From NCBI GenBank assembly GCA_045544955.1, contig JAZPZY010000025.1, forward strand, positions 1-15,775: a stretch of 15,775 nucleotides of DNA. Reading direction: 5' to 3'. Both the position numbers and the translations under genes were made by a program. The DNA is from SIG701 sp045544955 (GTDB lineage Bacteria > Bacillota > Clostridia > Oscillospirales > CAG-272). Each line of letters opens with the position of its first letter. Position 1 is the first letter of the stretch. Below, in pieces: positions 6,765-14,279 of the stretch. The notes beneath the pieces are model-generated. The model had not been told where the DNA came from. It did not search any database and saw only the letters and a list, made by a program, of their open reading frames with translations.

Positions 6765-8251
6765 GAATGCTTTCTCCTTACAAAGATCACAAGTCCGATC
6801 ACGGCGGTAATGGCAGGCAGAACGGTTACCATGGCCACCGTCCAGTTGGTTGCCTCGGCCGTGGTGATCACAAGATCCGTATCGTCAAATTCCTTGAACT
6901 TGATATCCGCCAGAGTGCGGTCACGTCCGGAAGAGCGCATTACGGAGGAGAGAATATCGCTGTTGGCGTAGGCGTTGCTGAACAGGTAGCTGGCGTTTGC
7001 AAAGGAGGAGGAGCCGCCCACCACTACGTAGGAGTAGTAGTATTCGTTATCGATAAGGCGGGACTCCCGGGACACGGTCATAAGGTTATACCGTCCCGCA
7101 CCCAGGCTTTCGCCGTCCTTCATGGCAACGGCGGAATCGTAGGAGGTGAGAATGGGGGATACGGCACGGGAACCGGAGAGGCTTCCGCCGCTTTCCCACA
7201 GGATCTCAATGGGCATAGTATACCGGGAGATGGTCTTCGGAGGCGTGATAAGGTTACCCGTCAGATCCTTATAGATGGAAGATCCCAAAGTTTCCGTATC
7301 GTACTGTGCCACGATGGAAAGGCCGTCGGGAGACACGGAGTGATCCAGATCCTTCACGTAGGTGTTGGGTTGGAAGGCGATGCCCCACTCCTCCAGAAAT
7401 TCGGAGAGGTTGGTGAGTTTTCCGGCGTGATCCGGATCGGTAAAGAGGAGGATGGAGCCGAAATCGTCCATGAACTCGTCCAGCTTACGGATCTCGTTTG
7501 CAGAATCGTCCTCCGCTTCCGCACCGATGAAGTCGTACACCGGATCGTTAATGACGATGATGCGGGCGTCCTCGTCGATCTCGTCCTTGGCCAGATTGAT
7601 GGGACGGACGTCAAAGGCGTTATCGTGGAACAGGGACATGAGTGCCTGTGCGCTCTCGCCCAGATTCTCGCCGTGCTCGGTGGTGAAGTAGACGATGGGC
7701 ATTTCCGCACTGGTTACCTGCAGAATACCGGACATGAACTTATGCTCGCCGTTGTAGGCCCAGATGGTCTCCCCGTCCTCATCCACGGTAAAGAAGGCAC
7801 GGTAGGCAAACACGCGGACCTCGCCGCCGGATTCCAGCACCACGGAGGTGGTGTAGATGGGGGTGGCGGCGGTAGTGCGGAAGGGCTCGAAGAACGCACG
7901 GTTCTTCACCACGTCACGGCACTCCACGTTCACGTTGGGGAACTCGGCCGCCAGCTGCAGAGCGGTGGTGTAGATATACTTCATGTACGGGCTGTACGTG
8001 CCCTCCATCAGCTCGTCCGGCTCGCTGGCGAAGTAGATGTTGATGGGAGCGTCCACGTCGGACATGAGGATCTTCGTGGCCTCGGACAGGGAGAACACTT
8101 CCTCCTGCGTCATATCCACGTACCACATATATTTGCCCGCAAGGGCGGTGAATACGATATTGAAAATGATCACGACGGCAATAAACGCACAGGTAAACGC
8201 CGTGGCGGCACTTCCGTAGCGGAAGTGCTTGGTTTTATAAAAACGGTTCAT
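6761..8251 (-). CDS. GldG-like ABC auxiliary protein
   Basis: A 496-residue membrane-anchored protein of the GldG/ABC_transp_aux type. One transmembrane helix lies at about 14-38, followed by the family-typical entry to the outer domain, DMTQEEVFSLSEAT (46-59). An extracytoplasmic domain contains IVYFTTEHGENLGE (about 186-199; the HGE is the conserved turn of the family), and a C-terminal helix at about 468-490 ends in a basic RRKHS. The topology is thus two helices with a large domain outside the membrane, as in GldG of Bacteroidota. ATG at 8251 with GAAGGAG about 9 bases upstream. It lies 37 bases after the permease stop and overlaps the DUF4340 gene by four bases. It probably works as a complex with the permease and ATPase. 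The substrate or exported factor is unknown; in Bacteroidota, GldAFG supports gliding, but the same layout occurs in non-gliding bacteria. Confidence 0.85.
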   Translation of the reverse strand: MNRFYKTKHFRYGSAATAFTCAFIAVVIIFNIVFTALAGKYMWYVDMTQEEVFSLSEATKILMSDVDAPINIYFASEPDELMEGTYSPYMKYIYTTALQLAAEFPNVNVECRDVVKNRAFFEPFRTTAATPIYTTSVVLESGGEVRVFAYRAFFTVDEDGETIWAYNGEHKFMSGILQVTSAEMPIVYFTTEHGENLGESAQALMSLFHDNAFDVRPINLAKDEIDEDARIIVINDPVYDFIGAEAEDDSANEIRKLDEFMDDFGSILLFTDPDHAGKLTNLSEFLEEWGIAFQPNTYVKDLDHSVSPDGLSIVAQYDTETLGSSIYKDLTGNLITPPKTISRYTMPIEILWESGGSLSGSRAVSPILTSYDSAVAMKDGESLGAGRYNLMTVSRESRLIDNEYYYSYVVVGGSSSFANASYLFSNAYANSDILSSVMRSSGRDRTLADIKFKEFDDTDLVITTAEATNWTVAMVTVLPAITAVIGLVIFVRRKHS

Positions 8252-8288
8252 ATACGCAACTCCTTCTTATTTCCGGTATGTCCGTCCG

Positions 8289-8993
8289 TCACGACCAGCG
8301 TCTCTTCTCAAAGACGCGGACGGAGAGGAACAGAAATACCACACAGATGGAAACGTAATATACCACGGCGGCGAAATCGAAGATGCCGTAGGTAAAGTTG
8401 GCGTAGCGGCTGTAGATGGAAATCCAGCTCAGAACCGAACGGACAACGTAGGAATCGATCATGGAGTTGACCACGGCCACGATCATCAGTGCCAGAAGAA
8501 TCCCGATAGTGCCAAGCGAAGCACCGAACTGGTTCTCCGTCAGGGACGATACGAAGATGCCGATGGCGATAAAGGTCATGCCGATGAGGAACATGGCAAA
8601 CATGGAACCGATCACCCGGGGCCAGTTCACCGTTCCGTACAGCGACAGGGGATAGAAGTAGGAAGCGGACAAGAGGATCGTGGAGGCGAACACGGTGAGC
8701 GCAGAGAGGAATTTCGCCATCACGATGCCGGTGAGGGAAACGGGGGCGGTAAGCAGCACCTGCTCGGTGCGGGTACGCCGCTCCTCGGAAAAGGTCTTCA
8801 TGGTGAGCAGGGGAATAATGACGATGTACGCAAACATCAAGATCTGATAATAAGCGGACACGTCAGAGGTCTGGGAATACAGCGTGGTAAATCCGAAAAG
8901 GAATCCGGACACCGCCAGAAAGATGGCTATGAAGATATAGCCCGTAGGCGTGGTAAAGTAGGAACGCATTTCGCGTTTGTAGATCGCAAGCAT
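8289..8993 (-). CDS. ABC-2 family (GldF-like) transporter permease
   Basis: A 234-residue integral membrane protein with six hydrophobic segments (about 18-37, 50-66, 92-112, 125-150, 158-180, 205-225), the standard ABC-2 permease architecture and length. The cytosolic loop after TM2, FSEERRTRTEQVLLTAPVS, is the conserved coupling region of GldF/NosY-type permeases. A Ser/Thr-Glu-Asn-Gln stretch (SLTENQFGA) sits between TM4 and TM5. The ATG at 8991-8993 has no strong Shine-Dalgarno, and 51 bases separate it from the ATPase stop, so initiation may depend on transcript context. It pairs with the upstream ATPase and downstream GldG-like protein as one transporter in the cytoplasmic membrane. Confidence 0.9.
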   Translation of the reverse strand: MLAIYKREMRSYFTTPTGYIFIAIFLAVSGFLFGFTTLYSQTSDVSAYYQILMFAYIVIIPLLTMKTFSEERRTRTEQVLLTAPVSLTGIVMAKFLSALTVFASTILLSASYFYPLSLYGTVNWPRVIGSMFAMFLIGMTFIAIGIFVSSLTENQFGASLGTIGILLALMIVAVVNSMIDSYVVRSVLSWISIYSRYANFTYGIFDFAAVVYYVSICVVFLFLSVRVFEKRRWS

Positions 8994-9044
8994 GTCTTTA
9001 CAGTCTCACTTTCGTTCGTTGGGATGAAATATCGCTATTCCGTT

Positions 9045-10004
9045 TCAGCGTTTCTTTACGGACTTCTTCTTTACGTCCGGGTCCATCAGTTTCATGAACA
9101 CGTCCTCCAGCGACATGCCCACGGCCTCAAGTCCCAGAATAGCCCAGCCACGCTCAGACAAAGCGTAGAACAGAGGCTTTCTTACGTCCACGCCCGGCTC
9201 GCTGTCGATATAATAGGTGAAGCTGTCCAGCTCTCTTTCGCCCACGGCCTCGGCGTAGGTTACGCCAGGCAGGGACTTCAGAACGCTCAGCACTTCTCTC
9301 TGCGGTCCGCAGATCTTCACGCTGAGGCGGCGTCCGTCCTCCACGGCACGGGTAATATCCTCCGTCTTTTCATCGGCCACGATCTTGCCCTGGTTGATGA
9401 CCACGATCCGGTCCGCCACGGCCTGCACCTCGGAGAGAATATGGGAGGAGAGGATGACGGTGTGATCCTGTCCCAGATTACGGACCAGGTTGCGGATCTC
9501 GATGATCTGCTTGGGGTCAAGGCCTACCGTAGGCTCGTCGAAGATCAGCACCTTGGGATTGCCGATCAGTGCCTGGGCGATGCCCACACGCTGTCTGTAG
9601 CCCTTGGACAGATTCTTGATCAGCCGGCCGCGGACGTCGGCGATCTTCGTAACCTCGCAGACCTCGGAAAGATGCTTCTCTCTGTTCAGCCTGCATTTCT
9701 TCAGATCGTAGATGAAGTTCAGGTATTCGTCCACCTTCATATCCACGTACAGCGGCGGCTGCTCCGGCAGAAAGCCGATGAGCTTCTTCGCCTCGTAGGG
9801 GGCTTCCAGAACGTCGATGCCGCCTACCTTTGCCGTACCGGAGGTGGAGGAAAGATAGCCGGTGAGAATGTTCATCGTGGTACTTTTTCCCGCGCCGTTG
9901 GGGCCGAGGAATCCCACGATCTCTCCGCGTCCCACGGAGAAGCTGATATCGTCCACGGCGAACTTGGTGCCGTAGCGTTTTACCAGATGGCTGATTTCTA
10001 TCAT
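9045..10004 (-). CDS. ABC transporter ATP-binding protein (GldA-like)
   Basis: A 319-residue cytosolic ATPase that powers the permease encoded next to it. All nucleotide-binding elements are intact: Walker A GPNGAGKST (34-42), Q-loop LPEQPP (79-84), signature LSKGYRQR (132-139), Walker B VLIFDEP (152-158) with catalytic Glu157, D-loop GLD, and the switch His188 in SSHIL. The C-terminal third (about 220-319) is the extension typical of the CcmA/NatA/GldA group. The last residues are strongly basic (KKKSVKKR). ATG at 10004 follows CAGGAG about 7 bases upstream, and a promoter with extended -10 lies about 50 bases ahead. It is the first gene of the operon. Confidence 0.94.
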   Translation of the reverse strand: MIEISHLVKRYGTKFAVDDISFSVGRGEIVGFLGPNGAGKSTTMNILTGYLSSTSGTAKVGGIDVLEAPYEAKKLIGFLPEQPPLYVDMKVDEYLNFIYDLKKCRLNREKHLSEVCEVTKIADVRGRLIKNLSKGYRQRVGIAQALIGNPKVLIFDEPTVGLDPKQIIEIRNLVRNLGQDHTVILSSHILSEVQAVADRIVVINQGKIVADEKTEDITRAVEDGRRLSVKICGPQREVLSVLKSLPGVTYAEAVGERELDSFTYYIDSEPGVDVRKPLFYALSERGWAILGLEAVGMSLEDVFMKLMDPDVKKKSVKKR

Positions 10005-10055
10005 ATGTATGCTCCTGAAAGTTATTTGCCGGTAAAAAAGGTTCCCAATAGATTG

Positions 10056-10087
10056 ATTATACCACGGATTTATAAATAAATCTTGAA
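10056..10087 (-). promoter_or_regulatory. Promoter of the Gld-type ABC operon (extended -10)
   Basis: On the minus strand a consensus TATAAT (10056-10061) is preceded directly by TGG, forming an extended -10. No good -35 is present at 17 bases (AAGATT); a weak TTCAAG lies 20 bases up (10082-10087). Extended -10 promoters can work without a strong -35. The leader before the ATG at 10004 would be about 45 bases. Confidence 0.65.
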
Positions 10088-10208
10088 CATTTTCACGGTT
10101 TCTTGATTTTCTGTGTGTTTTGCCGCAGATTTACAGTGAATTTATTGAAAAATACAATCCCTCTCTACCGAAAACGGGAAAATTTTCATGAAATTCTCAC
10201 CGGAATCG

Positions 10209-10237
10209 TAGACGAATCCTTTTCTTTGTGGTATACT
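10209..10237 (+). promoter_or_regulatory. Promoter of gpmI-pgeF
   Basis: TAGACG (10209-10214), a 17-base spacer, and TATACT (10232-10237) preceded by TGG, an extended -10. The stretch TTTGTGGTATACT nearly repeats that at the wecB promoter. Expected start near 10244, leaving a leader of about 67 bases. The 306-base gap 10005-10310 holds this promoter, the divergent promoter of the ABC operon, and an AT-rich centre with short palindromes (GAAAATTTTC at 10178-10187 and TTTCATGAAA at 10184-10193, overlapping); no gene is visible in it. Confidence 0.7.
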
Positions 10238-10254
10238 ATAAGGTAGCAGATTAT

Positions 10255-10272
10255 GCGTACCGTGCGGTACGC
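10255..10272 (+). other. 5'-proximal hairpin in the gpmI leader
   Basis: GCGTACC (10255-10261), loop GTGC, GGTACGC (10266-10272): a perfect 7 bp stem starting about 11 bases into the predicted transcript and well upstream of the AAGGAG of gpmI. What follows (GGAATAATAAAATTTTTG) is not an immediate T-run. It may protect the 5' end of the mRNA; an attenuator is less likely. Confidence 0.45.
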
Positions 10273-10310
10273 GGAATAATAAAATTTTTGCTGAAAAAAG
10301 GAGTACCCCC

Positions 10311-11963
10311 ATGAGCATTCTCAAAAAATCTTCCTTTGCCGGCGTAAAAGGCCCGGTTCTCACCATCGTAATGGACGGCGTGGGCTTTGCCCCCGATGGC
10401 GAAACCAACGCCGTTTACGCCGCGAATATGCCCAATCTGAAACGGCTGCTGGCCATCTATCCCACCGTCAAGCTGAAAGCACACGGCACCGCCGTAGGTC
10501 TGCCTTCCGACGACGACATGGGCAACTCCGAGGTAGGTCACAACGCCCTCGGCTCCGGGCAGGTATTTGCCCAGGGTGCAAAGCTGGTATCCCAGTCCAT
10601 TGAATCCGGCAAGATGTTCGCCTCCGAAACCTGGCAGACCCTCATCTCCGGCGTAAAGGCCTCCGGCGGCACGCTTCACTTCCTCGGCCTGTTCTCCGAC
10701 GGCAACGTGCACTCCCACATCGATCATCTGAAGGCTATGCTGACCCGTGCCAAAGAGGACGGCGTTTCCAAGGTACGGGTACACATCCTGCTGGACGGAC
10801 GTGACGTAGGCGAGACCTCCGCTCTCGATTACGTAGAGCCCTTTGAGGCGTTCCTCGCTGATCTCCGTGACGCCAATTTTGATATCAAGATCGCCTCCGG
10901 CGGCGGACGCATGCAGATCACCATGGACCGCTACGAGGCGGACTGGAGCATGGTGGAGCGCGGCTGGAAGACCCACGTGCTGGGTGAGGGCAGACAGTTT
11001 GCCACCGCCAAGGAAGCAATCGAAACCTACCGGGCAGAGACGAAGGTCATCGACCAGGATCTGCCGCCCTTCGTAATCGCCGAAAACGGCGCGCCCGTTG
11101 GCACGGTGGAGGACGGCGACAGCTTCGTATTCTACAACTTCCGGGGTGACCGTGCCATTGAGATCTCCAAAACCTTTGAAGCCGGTGCGGACTTTGATAA
11201 GTTCGACCGGGTGCGCGTGCCGAACGTATTCTACGCCGGCATGCTGGAGTACGACGGCGATCTCCACATCCCCTCTCACTATCTGGTAAATCCCCCGGAG
11301 ATCACGAACACCATGGGTGAGTATCTCGCCGACACCGGCATCGCCCAGTACGCCATCTCCGAGACCCAGAAATACGGTCACGTCACCTACTTCTGGAACG
11401 GCAACCGCTCCGGCAAATTCTCTGAGGAGAAAGAAACCTACGTGGAGATCCCCTCCGACGTGGTTCCCTTCGAGCAGCGCCCCTGGATGAAGTGTGCAGA
11501 GATCACCGATGCCCTGATTGAGGCGCTTCGCTCGGGCAAATACCCCTGCCTCCGCGTCAATTTCCCCAACGGCGACATGGTAGGTCACACCGGCTCTCTC
11601 GCCGCTACCATCTGCTCGCTGGAGGCGATGGATCTGCAGCTGGGCCGCATCCTCTCCGTTGTGGATGAGCTCCACGGCGTGGCCATCATCACCGCTGACC
11701 ACGGCAACGCTGACGAGATGGCAGAGATGGACAAGAAGACCGGTGCGCCGAAGAAGAACAAGGACGGCTCCTTTAAGGCAAAGACCAGCCACACCCTCAA
11801 TCCGGTACCCTGCATCATCTACGACAACTTCTACACCGACGGGTACACCGTAAAGGCAGACGAAGGCAAATTCGGTCTGTCCAACGTAGCGGCTACCGCG
11901 GTGAATCTCCTTGGCTACGAAGCACCTGCCATGTGGGACGCCTCCATTATCGATCTGAAATAA
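10311..11963 (+). CDS. gpmI: 2,3-bisphosphoglycerate-independent phosphoglycerate mutase
   Basis: Cytosolic, metal-dependent glycolytic and gluconeogenic enzyme interconverting 3- and 2-phosphoglycerate. The catalytic Ser73 is in DMGNSEVGHN. The expected metal ligands are Asp22 (VMDG), Asp422 and His426 (NGDMVGHTG), Asp463 and His464 (TADHGNADE) and His494 (KTSHTLNPVP). The inserted phosphatase-like domain holds FSDGNVHSH and LDGRDVGETSA. At 550 residues it is longer than the usual 505-515. Part of the extra length is a Lys-rich loop between the metal motifs (about 472-492, DKKTGAPKKNKDGSFKAKT) and a slightly extended N-terminus. ATG with AAGGAG about 8 bases upstream. The stop overlaps the start of pgeF by one base (TAATG), so the two form one operon. 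Confidence 0.97.
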   Translation: MSILKKSSFAGVKGPVLTIVMDGVGFAPDGETNAVYAANMPNLKRLLAIYPTVKLKAHGTAVGLPSDDDMGNSEVGHNALGSGQVFAQGAKLVSQSIESGKMFASETWQTLISGVKASGGTLHFLGLFSDGNVHSHIDHLKAMLTRAKEDGVSKVRVHILLDGRDVGETSALDYVEPFEAFLADLRDANFDIKIASGGGRMQITMDRYEADWSMVERGWKTHVLGEGRQFATAKEAIETYRAETKVIDQDLPPFVIAENGAPVGTVEDGDSFVFYNFRGDRAIEISKTFEAGADFDKFDRVRVPNVFYAGMLEYDGDLHIPSHYLVNPPEITNTMGEYLADTGIAQYAISETQKYGHVTYFWNGNRSGKFSEEKETYVEIPSDVVPFEQRPWMKCAEITDALIEALRSGKYPCLRVNFPNGDMVGHTGSLAATICSLEAMDLQLGRILSVVDELHGVAIITADHGNADEMAEMDKKTGAPKKNKDGSFKAKTSHTLNPVPCIIYDNFYTDGYTVKADEGKFGLSNVAATAVNLLGYEAPAMWDASIIDLK

Positions 11964-12775
11964 TGTTTATAAAGGACGGTATCCTGTTCCGCTCCGATCG
12001 TATGCGGGACGGGGATATATTCCACGGATTTTCCACGAGGGAAGGCGGCGTCAGCCGCCTTCCCCATACCGCCGCCATGAACGTGGCGGAGGGACACGGC
12101 GATCCCACGGAAACGGTGCGGAAAAACATCGGTATCCTTGCCCGTGCCGTCTCGGACGGCACGCTGGACGAACGTGCCGTGATCTGTGCACCGCAGATTC
12201 ACTCGGCAAAGATCCGCTATGTGACGGCGGCAGACGGCGGCGAAGGCGTTATCCGTCCGGCGGGCGAGCCCGGCGACGGATTTTACACCGATCAGCCCGG
12301 CGTTCTGCTGATGGTTCGGGTGGCGGACTGCGTGCCCATCCTCTTTTCCGCCCGGCGGGCGGACGGCTCGCCCCTCGTCGCCGCGGTACACGCCGGCTGG
12401 CGGGGCACCGTTTCCGGCATTGCCCCAAAAGCGGCAGAAAAGCTGTTCTCTCTCGGGGCCGAGCCTGCCTCGATCCGTGCCGCCATCGGCCAGTGCATCC
12501 ATCCGTGCTGTTTTGAGGTGCGGGAGGATTTTATCGACGCCGTTACGGATGCACGGGGCGGAGAGTTTGCCGGGCGGCACATAAAAAAGCGTGACGGCCG
12601 CTTCTTTGCCGATCTTCCCGGTATGAACGAGGAACTGCTTCTCGCCGCACGTCTTACGCCGGCACAGATCGACGTATCGCCCCACTGCACGGCGTGCGAT
12701 GCCGATCTGTTCCACTCCCACCGCGCCACCGGCGGAAAACGGGGCGCCATGGGAGCAATCATCGGAATAAAGTAG
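11963..12775 (+). CDS. pgeF: Peptidoglycan editing factor PgeF (YfiH/laccase-domain family)
   Basis: A 270-residue protein of the YfiH/LACC1 (DUF152) family. In E. coli the homologue removes mis-incorporated L-Ser from UDP-MurNAc peptide precursors; related proteins show purine-nucleoside phosphorylase or adenosine deaminase activity. The metal triad is intact: His80 (APQIHSAKI), Cys123 (VADCVPIL) and His143 (VHAGWRG). Other family marks are IGQCIHPCCFEV (usually IGPCI; here Gln replaces Pro), FADLPGMNEELL, and the C-terminal CTACDADLFHSHRA...GRxG-like end. Start chosen at ATG 11963, which overlaps the gpmI stop as TAATG. A GTG ten codons earlier (11933) is in frame, but it lies inside gpmI and adds residues not seen in the family. 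Expression is therefore tied to gpmI, with no ribosome binding site of its own beyond coupling. Confidence 0.94.
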   Translation: MFIKDGILFRSDRMRDGDIFHGFSTREGGVSRLPHTAAMNVAEGHGDPTETVRKNIGILARAVSDGTLDERAVICAPQIHSAKIRYVTAADGGEGVIRPAGEPGDGFYTDQPGVLLMVRVADCVPILFSARRADGSPLVAAVHAGWRGTVSGIAPKAAEKLFSLGAEPASIRAAIGQCIHPCCFEVREDFIDAVTDARGGEFAGRHIKKRDGRFFADLPGMNEELLLAARLTPAQIDVSPHCTACDADLFHSHRATGGKRGAMGAIIGIK

Positions 12776-12875
12776 ATCACCCCAGGTTGGGATCCAAGGG
12801 ACGAGCCGAGTTTTGCCGAAGGCAATACTCGAGTGGGGCAGTGCACCACATATTCACAAACAGAAAGGATTCACT
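12776..12875 (+). other. Structured spacer between pgeF and tldD (unassigned; repeat or small RNA candidate)
   Basis: This 100-base gap is GC-rich and unusually foldable for the window. TTGG/CCAA surround GAT at 12787-12797. CGAGT-T-TTGCC (12807-12817), loop GAA, GGCAA-T-ACTCG (12821-12831) form a 10 bp stem with one T-T mismatch. GTGG and CCAC follow at 12832-12849. No T-run follows any stem, so it is not a standard terminator, and I see no convincing promoter. The ribosome binding site of tldD (AAAGGA, 12864-12869) lies at its end. It resembles short interspersed repeats or a structured RNA, but I cannot name it. Confidence 0.4.
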
Positions 12876-14261
12876 ATGCTGACAGATATTTTATCAAAGA
12901 GCCGGCATCTTCTGCCCACGGACGCACATGCGGAAGTTCGCGTGCAGAAAAACAGAAACTGCCGGGTAACACTGCTGCAGGGCAATCTCACATCCAACGC
13001 CAAGTCAGAAGTCTCCGGCGTTTCGGCGCGGGTGTATAAAAACGGCGTATACGGATTCTCCTCCATGGCGGAATGCTCCGAGGAGGCGGCGGCCGCCGTT
13101 CTCAAGGCGGCAGAGGAAAACGCTCGCTTTATGGATCGGCGCGTAGCCAAAGGCAAGGCGCCCCTTCCCTCCATCAGCGGACAGGCCGTATCCCTGACAT
13201 CGGACATCTCCGATCCGGATCAGAAGCTGTACGCCGATTTCGCCAAAGAGATCGACGCATACATCGTAAAGAAATACCCGAACCTTGCCAGCCGGGCGGT
13301 GATCGCCACGTCGGACTCCATGGAAAAGATGCTGATGGTAAGCGACGGCGTAAGCGGACACACCATTCTCCCCCGCAGTTACGTTTACGTATTTCTGAAC
13401 AGCGAAACCACGGACGGTGCTCCTATTGAGATGTTTGAGCCCTTCGGTGCATCGGGCACCTTCGATCAGAACTTCACCGATCCTGCCGCACTGTACGCCG
13501 GCATTGACGCCCTCTACGAGCGGCTGATGAAAAAGCGGGAAGGCGTATACGCCGAGGCAGGCAAGAAAACCTGCATCCTCGCCGGCGAGCTGGCAGGCAT
13601 GCTGGCACACGAGGCGGTGGGACACACCGTGGAGGCCGATCTGGTGCTGGGCGGCAGCGTGGCCGGCCCCAGCCTCAAAAAGCAGGTGGCCTCGGAAATG
13701 GTGAGCCTCACAGACTTTGCCCATACTGCCTTCGGCAAGGAAGTGCCCCTGCCCGTATATCTGGATGACGAAGGCACGCCGGCCGTGGACGCCCCCATTA
13801 TCGAAAACGGCATCCTCACCGGATACATGAACAGCCGGGAAACCGCACAGCACTTCGGCATGACGCCCACGGGCAACGCCCGGGCGTACTCCTTCTCCGA
13901 CGAGCCGCTGATCCGCATGCGGAACACCGCCATTCACCCCGGCCGGGACAAGCTGGACGATATGATCGCCTCCGTGAAGGACGGCTATTATCTCACTGCC
14001 ACCAACAACGGACAGGCCGACACCACCGGCGAGTTCATGTTCGGCATCACCGGCGGCTTTGAGATCAAAAACGGCAAGCTGGGACGCGCCATTCTGGACA
14101 CCACCATCTCCGGCGTGGCCTTTGAGATGCTGAAAACCGTGGATATGGTATCGGATACGGTGGAGTGGAGTTCCTCCGGCTTCTGCGGAAAGAAGCAGCC
14201 CATGCCCGTAGGGCTTGGCGGCCCTGCTCTCCGCTGCGAGATCATGATCGGCGGTCGCTGA
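12876..14261 (+). CDS. tldD: TldD-type metalloprotease subunit
   Basis: The 461-residue catalytic subunit of the TldD/TldE (PmbA) zinc protease, a cytosolic heterodimer that degrades unfolded peptides and, in some bacteria, matures ribosomally made peptides such as microcin B17. The zinc motif HEAVGH is at 245-250, and a conserved Cys437 lies in the C-terminal GFCGKKQPMPVG, at the place of the third ligand in E. coli TldD (C454). Other family stretches include SLTDFAHTAFG, DDEGTPA, GILTGYMNSRETA and GNARAYSFSDEPLIRMRNT. Start chosen at ATG 12876, with AAAGGA 6 bases upstream. A TTG at 12813 is in frame but lies within the structured spacer and adds 21 residues without homology. It is 18 bases ahead of the partner subunit gene. 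No RiPP precursor is visible nearby. Confidence 0.94.
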   Translation: MLTDILSKSRHLLPTDAHAEVRVQKNRNCRVTLLQGNLTSNAKSEVSGVSARVYKNGVYGFSSMAECSEEAAAAVLKAAEENARFMDRRVAKGKAPLPSISGQAVSLTSDISDPDQKLYADFAKEIDAYIVKKYPNLASRAVIATSDSMEKMLMVSDGVSGHTILPRSYVYVFLNSETTDGAPIEMFEPFGASGTFDQNFTDPAALYAGIDALYERLMKKREGVYAEAGKKTCILAGELAGMLAHEAVGHTVEADLVLGGSVAGPSLKKQVASEMVSLTDFAHTAFGKEVPLPVYLDDEGTPAVDAPIIENGILTGYMNSRETAQHFGMTPTGNARAYSFSDEPLIRMRNTAIHPGRDKLDDMIASVKDGYYLTATNNGQADTTGEFMFGITGGFEIKNGKLGRAILDTTISGVAFEMLKTVDMVSDTVEWSSSGFCGKKQPMPVGLGGPALRCEIMIGGR

Positions 14262-14279
14262 CGGAAAGGAGAAATTCGT

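Noticed and set aside
5343..10079. Long open plus-strand frames (for example 5343-6971, 6767-8395, 9024-10079) opposite the ABC operon
   Set aside because: They are the antisense of genes with intact family motifs. Their translations are rich in His, Gly and Val with no domain, as expected of shadow frames in GC-rich DNA.
11933..11962. GTG start for pgeF ten codons upstream
   Set aside because: It lies inside gpmI, and the TAATG junction gives a better coupled start at the family-typical N-terminus.
12813..12875. TTG start extending tldD by 21 codons
   Set aside because: It falls in the structured spacer, while the ATG at 12876 has a well-spaced AAAGGA.
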